From Dromaius novaehollandiae (taxonomy: Eukaryota; Chordata; Aves; Casuariiformes; Dromaiidae), in contig NC_088099.1 in the NCBI RefSeq assembly GCF_036370855.1, positions 143,361,017 through 143,425,016 on the forward strand: a stretch of DNA of 64,000 nt. Direction: 5' to 3'. The position numbers and the translations under genes were made by a program. Shown here in pieces: positions 60,895-64,000 of this stretch. Every line of letters starts with the position of its first letter. The first letter of the stretch is position 1. The notes below the pieces were generated by a model. That model ran no database searches. It saw only the letters and a program-made list of their open reading frames with translations, and had not been told where the DNA came from.

Positions 60895-62820
60895 ATCCCC
60901 ACTGCCGGGGGGGCGGCAAAGGTATGAACCTGGCAGCAAACTGAGACAGTCCTGGGGGGTCTGAATCAAAAGAAAAGGGTGCAGCTTTGTGGCATGGAGC
61001 AATAAGGGAAAAATATGTTTGACTTTGGGGACGGAGAAGATCATACGGTGTCAAAACAGCAGCTAAATATACCCTGCCTGAAACTCCTTCTCCACAAAAA
61101 CCAGAGCTCCCTCTAATCTCTGTGTAGGCACTGAATAAATAGACACTGACCCCCTCTGCTTGGGAGATGCCACTGTCCAACTACACCAGTCCCATTGCAG
61201 TCTTGTAGTGCTGCTGGTTCAGTCCCCAGTGTGGATGCTCTTATTCTGAGATTTAAACTGGTGCAATTTTGGTGTTACAGTCAAGCACATCCTGCTGTGC
61301 TGGCAGTTCACCAGGCAGAGTCGAACCCCAAACCCTCACTATTGCCCCTTTAAGTTTGGAAAGAAGCCCAAGTGAAGGTTTATCCAGAAGCTCATATTGA
61401 CGTTTTTATCCCATTACAGTCACACACACGCTCAAACAGCCCAAACACATCAGGCCAAAGGGCACCGCAAGAATTCAAACAGTTTCAGACTCTTCTGCAG
61501 CTGCTCATCTATGTTATATCTCAGTGTCTCTGTAGAATATTGAAGTCATAATTTCAGACACAAAAGCTGTTTCTTCGCTCCCCACCCTTCATTAAGCTGT
61601 GTGGCCCAGAAGGAGCCAGGGTCCAGGTGTTGTAGTTTACGTGGATGAATTTCAGCCTTTGCTGAAGAGCGGTGGAAAGTTGTTTGGGATGTGCTTTCAG
61701 AGGCCTTCTTGTCAAGCTCTGAACTTACAGTACTGTTTATCAGATTTCTCAATATTTTCCTTTGGTTCCCATTCCAGTAAACAGATGACATATTATATCA
61801 TACTACTGTTCAAAAAACCCAAGGAAATGAAGAACAGAAACTCTCCATTGGAATGATAGTGAGGCTGCAGCAAAAACCCGCAAATGCAAAAGACACTGAA
61901 TTTAGGTTCCTTCAAATGCCTTTTTTCCCTGTCCATAATTTATAGATAATGCACAGTTCATGCATATTTAGATTAGATACAAACAATGTTAGAAAGATAG
62001 GAATTGCTATATGGGCTCAGACTCATAGTATTTTTAACTCAATACCCTGTCTCCAACAGTGACAATTTCCAGATGCTTTAGAAGAAAGATTTCTGTAATG
62101 GATGATAATAGGAGAGCCAGCCTGTAAATCAAATTCTCCTTTACTGAAGGAACTTGGCTTGTGACACGAAACATGAGGGATATAGTCTGTATTTTTGAAA
62201 CTCAGCTTAATGGAGCATGAGAAAATATTCCCATTTGTAGGAAAATGTGTGGTGCTGTGTGAATCCTGCATAGCTCTGGCACACTGGTATCATGGGGCAC
62301 CGAGATCCCTAGGTGAGGGCCACCAAGGGAGGAAGCCTTTCCTCTGACCAGTCCTGCAATGGGCCTTTCAGTAAATGTGCTTGAGATTTTTCTCCTTTGA
62401 TTAAAGAGGGCACTGAGTATGCCTTTTATTTTGCTTATCTTTTCGGCAATATTTTGTTTCTCTCTCCTCACAGACAAACCTTGGTGACGGAGTTGCACAT
62501 GTGCCGGTGGCTGGCCTGTGTGCCTCTCAAGTCATGCCCTTACGTTCAGGCAATCACCCTGGCAACAGCAAGGGACAAAACCTATGCTTCATAGAGCATG
62601 TTTTGTCCCCATGTGTGGGGAGAGCAGCCCAGCTGGCGGAGTGGATGGACGGACTGCAGGTACCTCAGAGGTGTCTGGAAATGCACCGGATAATGCTGGT
62701 GAAAGTGTCACTGCTTGGGAAAGTAAAGAAGTCTCTGACTTGGGACAGGCACATGTTATGTGTCTTCTGCCCCAAAATTGAGAAGTCATTCTTGCTTGAC
62801 TGCGGGGAAGCTGAAGTTAC
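60895..62820. other. Non-coding stretch, no gene recognised
   Basis: This stretch and the next lie between the two 190-bp copies. Frames do not exceed 116 codons. No reverse transcriptase, transposase or other element-internal gene is visible, which argues against the copies being the terminal repeats of an intact element. Confidence 0.55.
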
Positions 62821-62824
62821 TTTT

Positions 62825-63200
62825 CTATCACACTTTCCCATCACTAATTAAATTGAATAATTTTACATAATATATCAAGCAGTGCACCTGCAGTATGCAA
62901 TGCAGAATGGGCAAAATGTTCATTTTAATTACATTAAGTTTATTCAACCATGTTAATGCCAATAACTCCATCTGGCTGGAGCAGCAAGCACAGTTTGGCA
63001 TTTATTTCCAGGTATACAAAGCCTTGGTTTCTGCAAATTGAAAGATGAACCATCTAAGGGAATTTGATCACAATTTTTGATTTAGCAAATTAATCTTGAG
63101 CTTCAAGAACATGATAATAGTAAACAAAGTTGTATCAACTTCACCTGGCTCAGAGTTATATAAGGGGATGTTTCCAGCATATAAATCAGATTAATTTGGG
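62825..63200. promoter_or_regulatory. Enhancer-like AT-rich segment
   Basis: The segment includes ACTAATTAAATTGAATAATT near 62843, TTTTAATTACATTAAGTTT near 62923, AACCATGTTAATGCCAATAA, and AGCAAATTAATCTTGAGC near 63084. Clustered TAATTA cores and a CCAAT-like word in complex sequence suggest a homeobox-responsive element. The call is inference from motif density. Confidence 0.3.
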
Positions 63201-63201
63201 A

Positions 63202-63460
63202 CCAGTTTTGACAACGGTTCTAATTCAGTAGTCCATACCACAAAGAGTTAAAGAAATGAGACAAGGGATTTTAAGAGTAGATTTGCTTGAATATTAATAC
63301 CATAATTTTTCCTAATACAGAATAGCTACTAAGCAATTCTCTTTAATGACCAGCTTTGAGCTCAGACATAATGAAGTGCAATGTATACAGTTGTGTGGGG
63401 TTACCACCTCTCCTAATATGTTGTATTCCGTGTTTGTACACTTTATTTTAACATATCCCT
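63202..63460. other. AT-rich non-coding stretch
   Basis: Nothing recognised. Confidence 0.5.
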
Positions 63461-63461
63461 G

Positions 63462-63651
63462 TTTGAAGTGATTTTACAGGAGGATCCGCCATGATATACC
63501 TTAGCAAAAGAGTGACAACTGCTTGCGTTTGTATGGTGGGCAAAATCAGACCTCTTTTGTTGTTGTTATTCTTGAGTTCCTTGGTTTGTATTCATTTATT
63601 TTTTGTTAAGAGCATAAGGTTTCTTTTTTCCCTGCATAGAGGAAGACGAAC
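63462..63651 (+). repeat. 190-bp direct duplication, copy 2
   Basis: This is the second copy of 60702-60891. Relative to copy 1 it lacks one A in the AGCAAAAA run, has GAG inserted after TTATTCTT, and lacks two bases in the TTTTTTCCCCGTG region, so the two copies have equal length. The GATCCGCCATGATATACC start opens a 63-codon frame that is shifted in copy 1. The frame is therefore not conserved across the pair, which argues against coding. Confidence 0.9.
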
Positions 63652-63654
63652 GCC

Positions 63655-64000
63655 ACAAAGACTAACACATTTGCAGCGGTGACAAAGCCGTTGTTACCAG
63701 CTCGTTCATTCTGCACCTGGACTTTCAAGCAGCTGCACAGAGATGTGGGACCTAGCTGAAAAAGCTGTGTGTTACTTTTTAAGGGAATGAGCAAAAGTAC
63801 AACCTCATTAACTTGAATTACGGTTGTTAAATAGCCAGGATATATGAAAAGAAGCAGCAGGTTGGCAGGCCCCTGTGGTCTGCATGCCAAATGAATATGG
63901 AATTGAAGAGGTTGCTGTGAAAAGGTGACTTCTTGCATATTGATTTACAGTGCAAGTGCCTAACCATAAAACAGAAATACTTTAGGGGTAGGGAAATATT
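63655..64000. other. Non-coding stretch to window end
   Basis: A 110-codon minus frame (63606-63938) covers most of it without recognisable content. No repeat is seen. Confidence 0.5.

Noticed and set aside
60702..63651. The 190-bp pair as long terminal repeats of a retrotransposon
   Set aside because: There are no TG...CA ends, no primer-binding site and no coding remnant between them, and no target-site duplication was seen.
60753..63682. Leu-rich small membrane protein encoded in both 190-bp copies
   Set aside because: The Leu run comes from a GTT repeat. A one-base indel shifts the frame between copies near the start and a two-base indel shifts it near the end.
1..64000. CRISPR arrays, operons, phage or bacterial features, endogenous retrovirus
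   Set aside because: No regularly spaced repeats, no prokaryotic gene spacing and no retroviral polymerase-like motif were seen. The CR1 elements and CpG depletion point to a vertebrate nuclear genome.

Overview
This window reads as nuclear DNA from a bird, or less likely another archosaur, and almost all of it is non-coding. The clearest evidence is one CR1 retrotransposon 3' end of the avian kind at 19598-19812, lying antisense. An older CR1/L3-type 3' end follows at 45625-45998, carrying the terminal signature familiar from turtle, crocodile and ancient amniote copies. Interspersed repeats are sparse for 64 kb, which fits a bird genome. No bacterial, organellar or viral organisation is visible. 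There are no ribosome-binding-site-spaced genes, operons, rRNA, tRNA or CRISPR arrays.

I could not identify one protein-coding gene with confidence. The open frames are short (the longest is 262 codons), overlap on both strands, mostly sit in GC-rich patches and show no recognisable domain. The window is best read as an intergenic region or the inside of a very large intron. Two places could belong to a transcript: a small CpG-rich island ending in a consensus splice donor (about 12951-13170), and a possible 3'-terminal exon with acceptor, open frame, stop and AATAAA (41488-41730). Both are weak.

Layout: 1-5.5 kb is mixed, with a CpG-rich patch at 5.3 kb and a homeodomain-type AT-rich cluster at 2.3 kb. 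From 5.5 to 19 kb lie a 19-bp minisatellite, a long imperfect hairpin, the 13-kb CpG island and a broad GC-rich block at 15 kb. From 19.6 to 35 kb lie the CR1, several AT-rich homeobox-site-rich segments that look like conserved non-coding elements (25.7, 26.8, 27.8 and 32.4 kb) and an exact 41-bp tandem duplication. From 35 to 50 kb lie an ancient palindromic repeat, short tandem repeats, the possible terminal exon and the old CR1/L3. From 50 to 64 kb lie more enhancer-like segments (50.7, 57.4-58.0, 59.7 and 62.8 kb) and a pair of 190-bp direct repeats 2.76 kb apart.

If the enhancer-like segments are real, the window may be a regulatory landscape of a developmental gene outside it. That is inference from composition and motif density; no alignment was possible. 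I did not find a new biological system. The items most worth checking are the 190-bp duplicated segment, the CpG island with a donor, and the enhancer-like blocks.
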